Source of the DNA: Caenorhabditis remanei
Lineage: Eukaryota; Nematoda; Chromadorea; Rhabditida; Rhabditidae
Direction: 5' to 3'
Assembly: GCF_010183535.1 (NCBI RefSeq)
Contig: NC_071328.1
Span: 6,882,001-6,946,000, forward strand
DNA: 64,000 bases
Part shown: piece after piece, positions 47,401-60,600 of the stretch
How the letters are laid out: every line of letters begins with the position of its first letter
How positions within the stretch are numbered: position 1 is the first letter of the stretch
The notes under the pieces: generated by a model
Told to the model about the DNA's origin: nothing
The model's database searches: none
What the model saw: only the letters and a program-made list of their open reading frames with translations
Made by a program: the position numbers and the translations under genes

Positions 47401-49433
47401 CTCTGGAAGGCTTAACGTTCTCGCTCAACTGACCTCTCTGTAGCACTATTAGCAACATATTTGGAGGTCCAGACTCTTGGATACTTTATTATATAATAGT
47501 TTTTCCCATTTTTCATATACTCGGTGGAACTATGCTCTCTTTTCGTTCAATAGAAAAAACTATTTTGTAATACGAATAAGTGTTTTTACACTGTAAGTTA
47601 TTATGCAAAGTGGTAACCGGAAGATTCAAAACCTACATCATCTCTTGGAGAGCCGATCGGTTTACTTTGATTCTCCAAAGACATATTCCCCTTCGTTTTT
47701 TAATATTCCTCAAGCCGAAAATAACAGCCGAAAATAAATACGAAAATAACAATTTTGTTTTGTTGTTTTTTTCTTCTTTTTTTCCTCCTCTTTCCGTTCT
47801 GTTATACAGTTATGTGTACAGTTATATATAGTCACTACTAGACGCCATATGTACATTTTCTCACCAGATTTTCTGAATGACTTCATATTTTCTTCTTCAG
47901 GAATCAGTTTTCTTGTTTCAAGTCGCTGAAATCGAGTGTTGCTCTCGTCCATCTCTAATCTGAAAATGTTCATTTTCTCATGACTTTTTCAGTCTCAAGT
48001 TTAGAAATCTTAAAATTTCAAAATCTCAAAAATCTGAAAACAATCCCACCAATAAACTGGGAAAACGGAAAAAGTGACGTCAATATGTCTGGTTAGTCAG
48101 TGTTCCCTTTCTCAGCCGATATTCTAACAACTCCTTTTTTCCCTTCTGTCAACTTCAGATTCCTCTCCTCTTTTCTTACAAAACACACAAGATGTTCGTC
48201 TAATTGGCACCCCTGTCTTCTCTCCCCTTCGTTCGTCGTGCTTTTCGGCAGCTCTTGACTCAGTTTCTCACAAAAATACATATACAGAGCCATCCATATT
48301 ATATATTCCACGTGTTTTATTCATTTCGAAAGCACTCGAAACAAAGTGAAGTGACGATAGGTGAAGTGAGCATTTTAAATTCAAACGAAATATGGGAGCA
48401 TTTTGTATTGGTCAGGAGTCAAACACTGGGTGGCCCCTCGGCCAAACAATAGTGTGAGAATAGTGACTATCAACGTTTAGGAGGGTGGGCTAGATCTCTG
48501 AAGGAGTCTGAAATCTTAAAACCCGAATCTTAAAGATCAGCCAGACTCTTATTTCCAGAAAACCTTTTTTCTTTCATTTTCCCATATATTTTTCATCAAT
48601 CTCGCCCTCATTTTTCTTCATTTTCCTTCTCATTTCACTCTCATTTTCTTCCTTTTTTCTCCCTACATCTTCTGAATATATTCCGAATATTCTGACGTGC
48701 TTCTCCATGTACTTACCCGTGATTTTTGTGTATACGCCTCTCTTCTTATTTCTTTTTCTACTGACTCATCTCCTCTTTTTCTGAATGGATTTCTCACTTG
48801 AAATGAAGAATATTCATTCGTACTCCAGATTGTATTGCTCGTTGTCTGGATACTTTAAAGACCTCTGGGATGTAAGCTGTTTCTTGAAGTTCAGCAACGA
48901 ATGTCTAATGTTTTAACTATAGTTTCATTTAGATCTCTGAGTACCGAATAAACATTTTCATGTTCTTCTATCCTTACCGTAACCAAGTCTTGCCAGTTTT
49001 TAGCTCTTCATCAAATCGTAAAAACCAGACGTCGCCTATACTTTTCTCATCTAAAAAAGTAAGAAGACGTTGTTCCCCTCCTTCTTTTGTTTTTAAGGTT
49101 TTTCTTTTTTTGACGAAATAAGGTTGTCGTGTGGCGGCTCGCCGTGCCTGTTTGTCGCCTCCTGAACTCTTCTCTCCAACGTTTTTCTCTGCGTCTCGTA
49201 ATTTTGAACACTATTTTTGTTTACCTCGATTTATTTTTTTTGTTCTCGTTCATTTCACTTTTACTCATCATACTGGTTTGACAAAAAACTACGACCCCCT
49301 ATTGTTTTTTGGCAGCTGAATTTCTCTGAAATTCCTGTGAATGTACGATCTTTTTCGAATTACTCTTCTTCACCTCTACTTTTTTCTTTTTCTTCTTTTT
49401 CTTCTTCTTGTTCAATTTCTTTCCTATTTTCAG
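41401..49433 (+). promoter_or_regulatory. Gene-poor, plus-strand pyrimidine-rich tract upstream of the MARCH gene
   Basis: About 8 kb where composition is reversed: the plus strand is dominated by T and C (for example 41521-41640, 46111-46340, 47021-47160, 48541-48790, 49341-49430). This is what a long outron or first intron of the plus-strand MARCH-type gene would look like. A GGGCGGAG word is at 42284-42291, close to the switch. ORFs here are low-complexity Leu/Phe/Ser frames and are not called. Confidence 0.4.
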
Positions 49434-51119
49434 ATGAGTCAAAATGGGGAAAATGAAAACCATCATATCTATGTTACTGCTCCACCCCCACCACCTCCAC
49501 CAATCCCAGAATTACAGTCTTCAGCAGTGAGACAAGTATGAATATCTCCGGACGTTCACTGTAGAAATACTGTCTTTTCAGCCAAGTAGAATGGAAAAAG
49601 AGCCATTGATCGACGAGGGAAACGATATGATTGGTGAATCTAGAACAACCTACTGGAAAGGGTGTGAATTTCTGAAAGCATCTGGATTGTGTTCTAGTAA
49701 ATGTAAGTTTTTATTCAGATGAGAAACGTTTTGTCAGTTTAATATATGAAAATGAAAATCTCGTTTTTAAGACCTTTTCCATCACTTTTTCATATTTATT
49801 CTCATAATAAAATCACCCGAAAAACGATCGTCCTTGTCAATCTTCACGCAAATTTCAAAACTCCCGCTGTGAATCCCCTCCAGCTTCATAAATCATTATT
49901 CTTTCTCCTCGTTTATCTTTATAATTTATTGGAATCATGTCCAATTCAGTGTCTCTCCAATCAGCTTCTGCAAATATGTGCCGAATTTGTCATACCTCTT
50001 CGTCATCCCGTTCAAATCCACTCATTTCGCCTTGTCGATGTTCTGGAACACTACTTTTTGTTCACAAAGCATGCGTAGTGGTAATTATTATTATCTTTAA
50101 ATAATTGAAAATTCAATTCCTGAATTCTTCCAGAGATGGTTGGAAATGTCAACTCGAAAAATGGTTCCATCGCCGCGTTGTGAATTATGTGGATACGATT
50201 ACAGAAGAGGAAATATATTTCAAATGAAATCATTACATGTTCCACATGTCGATAGAACTTCGTGTCTACTCAATGTATTATTTCTGATTACTGTTTTTAT
50301 TATGGTATTTTGTGGTTATTTCACTATTCAATTCATACAGGAAAATGCTTTATTAAAGAGGAGGTGAGTTGAGAGACACACAAAAATGAATCTGGAAATA
50401 CAAATACAAATCAAGGCATTCCAACGAAGTCCCATAATTTCAGATTATTTGCTCACAGCTCGACGAACACTGCGTATACGTGGAAACGGCGTGGATATTT
50501 CAGTGGGAACGGAGGAAATAACGGAGATTCTGATGTAACAGATGGATATTTCTCAAGAACGCCCGTTTCTTCGCTGTTTGATATCAAAGTTGTTTTATGC
50601 GCAAGCATGTTTTTGGTCTCGTTCATTCTCGCTCTTTTCACACAGTACAAGTGAGTTTTAAATCAAAAATTGTATTTTTGTAATAGTAGAGTTGCAATGA
50701 ATTAGCTGGAGTTTTCACTCTGAATCTGAATAAAAAATGAATTACGAATTTTGAACTAAAACAGTATTTTTCAGAGCCGAGTCTACAATATTCCGATGTA
50801 TTTTCCGATTTTTCGTTATTAATCAAAACTGGATGATTAAGAATTATGATATCAAGTGAGTTATTCTTCTTGTTTCTAAAATTTTAAAAATTAAAATCGA
50901 GAAATACATTAAACAAACGTTTCAGTCCTTTGGATCTCAACATTAGCCAGTTCTCAATATTGTTCTCTTCAAATTTTTATTGATTTGTCAAATTGTATCA
51001 AAATATATTTCAGAAATGATCCGGAAATGGCCCACCGACGTCTTCAAAGACATCCTCCTTCATCAGCAGCCCCTCTCACTTTGTCTGCTTCTGATATGTG
51101 TCTAAACGTGTCTTCCTAG
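49434..51119 (+). CDS. MARCH-type RING-CH (RINGv) membrane E3 ubiquitin ligase
   Basis: Seven exons (49434-49535, 49582-49702, 49950-50080, 50134-50363, 50444-50650, 50775-50855, 51014-51119) encode 325 residues. The N-terminal part has a Pro run ([10 protein letters not shown], about 17-26). The RINGv domain is C4HC3: MCRIC, PCRC, HKAC, and RCELCGYDY (about 84-145), with the invariant Trp in RWLEMS. Two TM helices follow ([20 protein letters not shown] and [17 protein letters not shown]), giving the MARCH topology with both ends cytosolic. It should ubiquitinate membrane proteins to drive endocytosis or lysosomal sorting (family knowledge). The start follows CTATTTTCAG directly. The first two exons precede the RINGv and are poorly structured, so alternative 5' exons are plausible. 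The C terminus is Ser-rich and short. Confidence 0.9.
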
Positions 51120-54100
51120 TCTACATTCCCTCAACACCTGTTCTTTTTTCATTTCTTTCCATTCTGTACACCGGGTTTTCTGAAAAATTTAAGTTTATTT
51201 TATTGCATGTTGTTCTTCTCCCAACGAACTGTTCGATCCTCTTTTTTCTTTTTGTTTTCACCTCGTTCTGTTGTCTCAGGACTATCAAAAAGTGCACTTT
51301 TCGAAAATGAAACAATGAAATTATACTCTAGGAATGAGTTTCTAAAATTGAGTTTTATCCAGCAAACACACAGAATATCACACCAAAGGCTCTAGAGAAC
51401 TTACCGGTCTGGTTCTGTATTTTTTCGAAACCTCGGATTAAAGTTGATTATTTATTGAACATCATTGAAACATGCTAAGATTTTCAACAAAAACTGCTAT
51501 CACATTATACAAGAAAAGTTAACAAATTGAATGGAATTTCATAAGTTTGTTGTTTCACAGTTATTCAAAATCGGAGAGCAAGATGAAGGGGTTTTGTTGG
51601 GATTATATAATTGACTGAAAGGGATAGGGAACATTTGGAAAAAATTGTGTGGTTGAAACGATGGATAAGTGATTTATCCTGAGGTTTTATTATTAAGTTC
51701 GGATTGAGCTAGTTGATTCTGATTGATCGGTTGTTGGTAGTTGTATTCGAGCTCAGATTCCAAATTATGAACTGGTGAATCCCCGTTCAGACTAATATCA
51801 GGTTATGAAAACATTGTGATTCTGAATGATTTTCTTGCAACAATATCTTGTCTATCAACATCAATTCTCAAAGTAAAACTATTACTTTCTCTAGTAGTTT
51901 GTGTTTTTTTTCTGTTTTTTTCTGCCATTCGAAATAAGGGAATCCTCAAACTCGACTGTTTTTTTTCACAATTGCGCACACACACACATACAGACATACA
52001 AACACACAGAAAGCCTAAGCATACAAATGGAAGAATGTTTGAGGTGTCGGGAAGGGAGGTGTGAAAGAAAAAATGATCATAATACTACTTTGAAAGTCAA
52101 ACAAGTCAACACTGAAAGTTGATCCATCCTCTTTTCTGCAGCTAAGTTACGTAAACGAAGACCTCCGTGAAGTAAGTGGGTCACAGTCGTTTTCTAATAA
52201 AATGGAATCCCCAATATTTTAGCAATAGGGTTCTGAACTACGACTATTATTCAGTTGAACTGATTAGCTTGATCAGTCTGAAAGTCTCAAACTGGTTTCG
52301 TTGATTCTCTTTAAAAATAGGAGGAGTCACATACTTCATCTGATGATTTATGCTCACTCTCTAAAATTCTCCCTTCCACAGATCTAACTGTTTGACACTT
52401 TCCGAGTTCTAGGCGTTTATCCGACACAAAATTTTATCAAAATTCGAAGTTTCAGTAGAATCCGATTTAAAAGAGGAAGAGATTCATAAAATTCAGAGTA
52501 ATCCAAATATTAATATCATTTTGAACTCTCTGCTTCCGCCTATTGCCTACACTTCGCGTCATTTGTCTCGAAACGGCAAATACACACTATGAGTTTTTTG
52601 TCATTCCCAAAAAAACTGATTGGAAAAATAACGGAAAAAATGAGTCGGACTGATCTTCAAAATGAACTGAACAACGATGGGAGAGCGAGAACCTGTCCGT
52701 ATTGGATTTGATAATGTGAAAACTATTAAGAGCTATCTGTAATCTTTCCTTACATTGTATAAAGCATGAAAACTGAAGTGTTGTCGAATCGAGTGTGATC
52801 TTGAATTTTGTCTTGAGAAACAATTTTCAAACGGCTAGCATACCATGAGTCGTTACTATAGTTTTGCAGTGCATTCTCTGAAAATTAGGACTCATACACT
52901 GACAGACTTGAAAAAGGTCTAGCTGTACAGTTAGACAAAAATCGTATGACTGAAACCAAATAGTCTTTGAAAGCTTCGAACAAGTTTTTTGTCATGCCTG
53001 TAAAGTACAGTAACCTTGATTCGAGAGCATCTATTGCTTCTTTTTAGTCAATTTACGATCTACTCAACCCATTTTTAATACCTAGATATTTGCAACCGAA
53101 AACTTCTTTCTATCAGAGTACAGTACTCCATCAACTACGTTTTCGGAGAGCATTTCCAAACTTGATCTATATTGATCTCTTTCCAAAAGTTTTCGAAAAA
53201 GTCCAACTTTATGTTTGTTCAATTGCCAACTAATCAAAAAGTCTCCGTGTTATCAAAAATTGCGCAATGTCCAGTTTCTTGGATCCATCTAGGCGCGAAA
53301 AAGAAGAAGAAGCATTTCCGCATGGATTGAATCGTCTCTCTCTCTCTCTCTCTTTCGTTTCCGTTTGTTTGTGTGTGTTTTTGTTTGCGAAAACTGTCGA
53401 TATTGAGTCTCTTGCGGAAGGAGGAAAAGAAGAAGAAGAAGGAGGAGGAGGAAAATACCTGAAATGCGATCCTTCCGAGGGAGAGACTGTTGCGCACTCC
53501 GAGAGCCCATTCCGAGAGAAACAGATCGTCCGTCAATGCCATTCCGAAATACACGTCGTTTTTGGTGATGTGGCAAATGAAATGAAGAAACTCTTCTTTT
53601 TTGAAAACTGTTTTGGATTGGGCTTTTGGTTTCTTTCATTCATTTTTTTCTTGGATTCTAGATAGCAGTACTTGGATAATTAGGAAACCTAGAATACTTG
53701 TAGTGGCATCTAAGACCAGCTGCATATCTCGAAGTCTTACTGTAGAACTCTTCAATTTCATGATTCAAGTAACACAGAGAAGTTTCTGTTACCTTCAATT
53801 TGAAACGTTTTCTTTTTTTTTAATTTGACAGTACTTATCGGTTTATAAAAATCTTGGCTTCATTTCAGATGAGCCAATTTCAGACTGAGTCATTAAAAAT
53901 TCAGCGAACCATATGTAATTTGTTTCAATCGATTCAAAATTTACCAAGTTCTTTTTAAGGACTTTTATGAAAAATTATACTTAAAAGTAAATTATTTTTT
54001 CTGAGCGTGTAGTTCGTACATAAATGCTCTTTCTTACAACGCTATATTCATATTCAGGCCACAGACTTTTCTCAATTTTCCTGAACTTTGACTTACTTAC

Positions 54101-57100
54101 TGTAGCTGTTTGATTTAAGGTTTCTCACGTCTGTAAGTATTTCAGACAATATTTTTTGGTTTATATCTGCTCCATAAGCTTTAGGTTAATTTTCACGCGT
54201 GTTTAAATCTTATTCTATCCTTCTATATTCCTGTAAATGCATATTATTATTTTCAAACAACATCAAACATATAAAATCAACAGAGCTCTACAGACCTTAT
54301 TCATTCAAAAAACATTTTTGAAAGTTCAACAACTCATTCCCCTCAAAAAGGCACAACAGAATTACCTTCCATACCAAAGAGTGTTTTAGACCGTGTGGTA
54401 TTCTTTATCCTTTTGTCCTTCTTCTTCTTCTTCACTAGTCCATCGAATATCTTCTTCTTTTCTCATTCTTCTCCCTCATATTCCTCATTTCCTTTCTTCT
54501 TATCCTCTTGTCCAATTCTCACTCTCCCGCTGATTCGACCTTCATAACTGTAAGTGAAAATTCTCACACCTCCCATTTTTTTTCAATTTTCAAATCCTTT
54601 TTCTCCCTGCATATCCTCCTATTGTGAACACCTGTCAAACACAATGAGAGCCATGTTTTTCAAAGCGCAGCTTCCTTTTTTGTTAATTCAACTTTTTTCC
54701 AATATCGTAAAAGGACAGTGTCCTTTTTCACTCTTTCTGTACGTAGGCACACTTCTTTCGATGGTTTTCCCGCAACACTTAAGCACACAGGAACCACCTT
54801 TTTTCATGAAGAATCGGAAATCAGTGGTTGTGTGTTCTGTTTGTGCTCTGAAGGAGTGGGATGAGTTGTGGTGGGGTGAATGAGACAATGTTCTAGTATA
54901 AAGGTAGAGTCTTGTCTGGAATCCCGATTTAGTTGCACTCGAAAAATAATCTGGTTTAGAGACATCTAGATGGACACAGATAACAGAAAATGAGCAGTGT
55001 TGAAAATGCAACTTTCTTTCTATCCTCATGTTTCCTGCTTTCAATATTTTTAGTAAATTCTGAAACTGTGTAAACAATTTATAAAGTAGAGCGGTCAAGA
55101 TAGTTCAATGCATACTTTTGTTCCTTTTTTTCGTTTTCCACCTCTGCTTTTTCTGGAACATTTTCATTATACATATCTAGACCTAATCAGTTGTGGAATC
55201 TAATCTGATTGAATTTTGAATAATGATTTGCTAGATGTATATGAAAAGTGTTAGAACTGATCGCATCCAGATTCATCAATCACTGTCATCTTTTTTTTAG
55301 ATGGAATTGAGCTAAAATTTTTACACATTCCAGTTTAAAGAAAATTCACTCCTTAGTGAATCAGAAACCAGACTTTAACAGTGTTCTCTCTTTTTTTAGG
55401 CCTCCCAACACAGTTTCCACATGGAAGTTCGGTAAATCTCATTCCTCTTGCCCGAGACTCTTTCTTTCTTGTTAAAACCCGGTCCCTTTCTATTCTGATC
55501 CCATCAGATAAACATTTAGAACATTGAAATTTCGAAAGAGTTTCATCACTTCACAACGCTTTTTTTGCTTTTATTCCTGTTGGCGGGTGGTGGTTAAGGG
55601 AAAAATGGGGAACGAAGAGAAGAAGGATCCGTGTCTGTGTATTCAGAAAAGTATTACGAAATCCCTGTTTCACACCAATTTATATTCATTTCTGTCATGT
55701 TCCAAATCTATTCGCACAATCTCATTGGGCAGAGGGAACCAATGAATTTCGAAAGCGTTCGTTTCAACGAGTATTAAAAAAACCGTTTGGTACACAATGA
55801 ATTACATGCTATAGAGATGCGCTTACTAATCATCTTCCACAACTTTTCAGATGTTTCTACGAAAAGCCACGCTTTCCCAGTTTTTCATTTATCCAAGCTG
55901 ATCAAGCACATACCACTTCTTTCTTTTTTCGAAAAAGGTCAAATGTATCGCAGAGCATAGACTACCGTATCCTACTCCCGCTTTTTCTTTTCACCCAAAG
56001 TAATAACTGTCTAGATAGAAACATTTAGACAACATTTCGTAGGAGAGCGGTACGTTGAGAACCATGTGACTCCAGACAAATGAACTCACTTATTGTTTCG
56101 ATGTCTGAGGTGACGATCAGAGAACCGTATTTCTTCCAAACAAGGTGTGACAGTGTTAGGTTCGGAGGACTTCTGGGATTGCAGAATGAAGACTTTGAGG
56201 AAAATACAGTAGTTTGACAGGTATTCATAGCGAAAATTCACGAAACATTCTTGGATAGTTCTATGTACTGTCTCTCTATAGTCTCTCTATCTCTGTACAT
56301 GCATATCCATTAAATAATGATGACCCATCCTTAGCCGGTCAAACCAAAAAGACATAACAACCCGGGTGTTGCATAAAATGTCGGTTGACTAAAGAGATAA
56401 GGATCTGCACAGACAGCTGGCACAGATGATACTTCTCGTGGTTTCATAATAACTCAAATGGCGGCGATGGAAGATGTTGCGAAACCACCTGGCACCCATC
56501 GAATGGACACATTTTACCGCCTGTTTCGAGAGAGAGAAGGAAGATTGTTTCGTACTTTAAATGGATATCGGGAGAGGGAGACATCTGGATGAACAGGTGA
56601 GACAGACATACATTGAGGAACACACCTGGATATTCAAATATCTCTAAATGCATTCAATCTGGATTTACTATCCTCGTTTCCTTGTTTCAAACAGATATTT
56701 AGAGTCGCAAACAATTGCGAGATATATTTCGATACTCTCAAGAACGCAGAGCCTGTTAATTCTGTCAAAAATCAAAAACTGGATATCTGGATTCTACTGA
56801 CATACGAACAGACACAAAACCTCTACTTCCACTATACTATCCCATTCATTTTCTCGCCGTAAACAGATTTGATCCGATTTCGGGAAGGAAAGAATAGTGG
56901 GAAGAATGGGGGGATGAGGAGCTCGTATTACAAAAAAACAACGCCTTTTTCTATGGAGACCGCTCGTTTTTTTATTATTATAGGGTTGGATTCTTCCCCG
57001 TTGGTGTGTCGTTTTCCAATCTGAAAACACGTCGCTGGCATTCTAGATCAGGATCTTGTGCTAATAAACGTCTGTAGTGAAACAACTCCGAAATACCGAA

Positions 57101-57681
57101 CTCTCTCTGATCACGAGGCCCTCTTCAAAGACTGAAGTTACCTGGTATATTGTGAAAAATTCACAAAATCTGACACACAATTTTCACTTCGAAACATCCA
57201 AATCCATCCCCTCCATCTTCATCTCATTTCCAATTCTCTTGTTTTGTTCTCTCTTCACTACTACCGTATCCCTCCCCTTTACATAACCACCACCTTAATT
57301 TGCATTCCTTATTCTTCTTCCCTAAAACATCACCCTTCACCGCCAAAAATGTTGCGCCATGTCACAACAACTAAGCTCCGCCCACATTTCGCTCTTCCCC
57401 TTTCTCTTCAGTAAGCCCCGCCCCCTTTTGAGCGAGCCGCCCGTGACTTCTGTTTTCTGGAGAACAGAGTGATTTTGATGGATCTGTTTTGTAATTCACC
57501 CCTTTCTTTCGACCTACAAATTTGCATACCCATTAAAATATTTTCTCAATTTCTTTTCTTCTCTATTTTTCGGCATTTCAGATTTTTTAAACTTATCATT
57601 ATATAGATGCTTATCTTTCTCTATCTCGAAAAATTCTTTCAAAACTCACGAATTAATTTTTTTTTTTGGTATTTAGGTAAA
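51120..57681. promoter_or_regulatory. Intergenic region between MARCH gene and mex-3
   Basis: About 6.6 kb, starting with the MARCH 3' UTR and ending in the mex-3 promoter. It contains a (CA)n stretch near 51965-51980, a (TC)n run at 53335-53353 followed by a GAA/GGA-rich block, and two GC-richer blocks (53400-53540 and 56455-56605) open in several frames. Near mex-3 there are CTCCGCCC (57376-57383) and CCCCGCCCCC (57416-57425). ORFs up to 136 residues (for example 54688-55098, -) have no splice or start context. Confidence 0.45.
53335..53353 (+). repeat. (TC)n microsatellite
   Basis: A pure TC dinucleotide run of about nine units. It is preceded by a GAA run and followed 60 bp later by a GAA/GGA run, so the area is low-complexity on both strands. 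Confidence 0.85.
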
Positions 57682-60600
57682 ATGCCAGTGATGTCGCCAC
57701 CTTATTCTATGAGAAACGGTAAGAAACATTAGATTTTGGAGTTTTCGAAAAAAAAAAGTTATTTTCAGAAGGGTATTCAAACAACTCGTATGGCTGCAAC
57801 CGATGGGAACCGGAATTTTGGAATCAGTGAGTTTAGAGCTAGATTCGTTGTCAGTTCTCAATAAGAATTGTATGCTTTAAAAGCTTTATTATCGTAAGAT
57901 GACCTTGTGCAGTGAGAAAAAAGAAATGTTCAAGGATGACTAGTATCGCGAAACGTGTTGCCATTTCTTTTCAAACATATCTCGAAAAATTTCTCTCTTT
58001 TTTAAGTGGGTCGGATATTTGACAGTGAAAAAGAAGAAAAGAGAAACAACCTCGAACTGCAATTAAGTATCGTTGCCCCCCACTTTGGCAGGAAAAAAAC
58101 TTAGAAATTCGAAGAGAAAAACTTTCATTCGTTTCGAACGTTTTTCCTCTCTCATCATTTCCGACTAGAATCGAAAAAATGTGTTCCTTATTCTTGAGAA
58201 TCTACCAAAAAATAAATTCACCAGTGGTCTCTTCTATTTTATTACCTCTTTCCGTAGACCTCTTTTCTAGATTAGTTCCGACATTCGTCCACTTTCCGGC
58301 GAAAATTTCCACTAAATTCCCGCACTGGGTAACAGCAATGAACCTCGCGAAAGCGCGCTCTGTTGACACGAGAGCCGCGACGCCTCGAACGGAATAAGCC
58401 GCGACGCGGCCGACGGCGCTCGGCGCGATGAAAAAGCTCCTTTCCTCAACTGAAAACGCAATAAAAAGGCGTTTTTTTCGAAGAAAAAGTCAAAATCAAC
58501 TAGAATAACGTTTTCCTTTTTCATAAACCGTTATTTTGGACACTAAAAATGCGAAAAAGACAAAGAATTTGAAAGAGATTTGAGACAAGGAAAACTATGA
58601 GAATACTCACAACTAATGACGTTTACAACAAAAAACTTTCGAACAATATCAAATTTATTAAAATAGTAAAATAAAAACAAAGCAACATTAGAGAAATAAT
58701 GAAAATTTACATTGAATTTCGAAGAAGCGTTGTTAAGGTGAATTTGAGCCGAAGATTCGCAATTTCAGCTGCTGACAAGACGTTGAAGAAGAAATCTGAA
58801 AGTTTTATTCATAAATCTACGGGAAAACTGTCTAAACGGAAATAATACGTGGAAAAAATAACCTGAAAAGTTCCTCTTGACTTGTAGGCTGATTTTGTCC
58901 ATTTTTCGCAGCATTAGTTGACTGAAAATAGATTTTTTTGGTTCTGTAATAATATTTTGAACGAATAACAAAGTAAATATACGAAAAGTCGGTTTTAAAC
59001 GAGAAAAAATGAAGAAAATTAAACTTTTTTGATGAAAAAACGAGCTTCGCGGCTTATCACTTGAAGGGAGCCGCGACGCGCACGCAACGCATCTCTCTCG
59101 GTGTCGATTTACGAGAGGAATTTGAGGTTCATCGCTGTTACCCCGTGTTCCCGGTTTGTTATCAATTTTTCAAAAGTGTTACTTGATTTTCAAGTTGAAA
59201 CTTCAATACTTTCAGTTCGTTAGACTACGGTACACAGCCAGCTGATGTGTTTTGTCCGCAATTTTCCGCAAACACGATCGGCGCGAGAAAACTTGAAATA
59301 ATATTTTTCAAGCGCCAATTTTCAGATTTTCGCCGGGTTTCCTCTTATTTTCTTCACATTTCTCCATTACCCACCATTTTTTGATTTTTATTTCACCCAC
59401 CACCACCAGTTGTTTGGTGTCGAGGCGATACACTCACTTTCCCCCTGTCTGTCCTCCAGCAGTACCGCCCAATTCTTTGTCCGTACTTTGCCATTTTGCG
59501 CAGCACCGCCCGTCTGTCCTCATCATATGCGCCTCGGTCTACCGCTTCGGTTGTGGTTTCATTCTGCCTTTTACCTGATTTTTTGAATCTGATCTTGAAA
59601 AATTTTCTACTATAATGGAGCGTTCAATACATTTAGGAAAAAGTGCATAAACACAAAATCGCACTTTTTGACCATACGATCAAAGGAGCGAATTGATGAT
59701 ACCATTTAACTCGTTTCCATTGCTCCTCATCCTCACATTATCTTTGAATCAGAATCATGAGAATAAACACAACATCTTCGAAAGTGTTTTTAAAGCTGGA
59801 ACCCACCAATTCATGTCTGATCTTCAATTATCTCCGGTTCACTCTCATTCTTCAATGTTTTAGTTGAATTCCTCCCGTACATTTATTTCTCACTTCGCCT
59901 GATTTCTTTTAGTTTTGCCGCAATTCGTTTCGTGATTAATTTGAGAAGTGAAGAAGTCAGTGTTCCAAATATTTAGCGAGAAAGACACTGATTCTCTCAT
60001 TAATTCTCTTATTATTTTCTATAATTTCCATTATTTTCAGAATGATAGAGGAGACTGCTCAAAAGTTGCCAGGTGCTTGGTATTACGAAGAGGACAATGC
60101 ATCATGCTCACCAGTCAGCGACCCTGATGACATTGCTCAGTTCCTCAATTACAGAACATCGATCGGTGTGCAAAATGTGACCGAATCAGTCGAAGTGCCC
60201 ACTTCTGAGCACGTCGCTGAAATAGTGGGTCGTCAAGGTAAATAAAAGTTTCTATAAAATCTCCTGTTTTTGTAAACTGGAATCTTTCCGTATGGGGCCC
60301 AACATAATTATTACAATTTTTATCAACTGTATTTTAGGATGTAAAATCAAAGCACTCCGAGCAAAGACAAATACCTACATCAAGACTCCAATTCGCGGAG
60401 AGGATCCGATATTCGTGGTCACTGGGCGATTGGAAGATGTCAGAGAAGCCAAGCGAGAAATCGAATGTGCTGCCGACCACTTCACACAGATTCGTGCATC
60501 CAGAAGACACAGCCAAGGTTTGTTGCCAAGCAATGATTTCTGAGCGCCGCTTTAGTTGTTCCAGGAGCCCATGCACCCGGACAGGTAACGATTTACGTCA

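Noticed and set aside
53234..53665. Overlapping ORFs of 106-132 residues on both strands around the TC microsatellite.
   Set aside because: They are produced by GAA, GGA and TC low-complexity tracts, which are free of stops on both strands.
54688..55098. A 136-residue minus frame, the longest in the MARCH to mex-3 gap.
   Set aside because: Composition is irregular, there are no splice signals or domain, and it overlaps another open frame on the plus strand.
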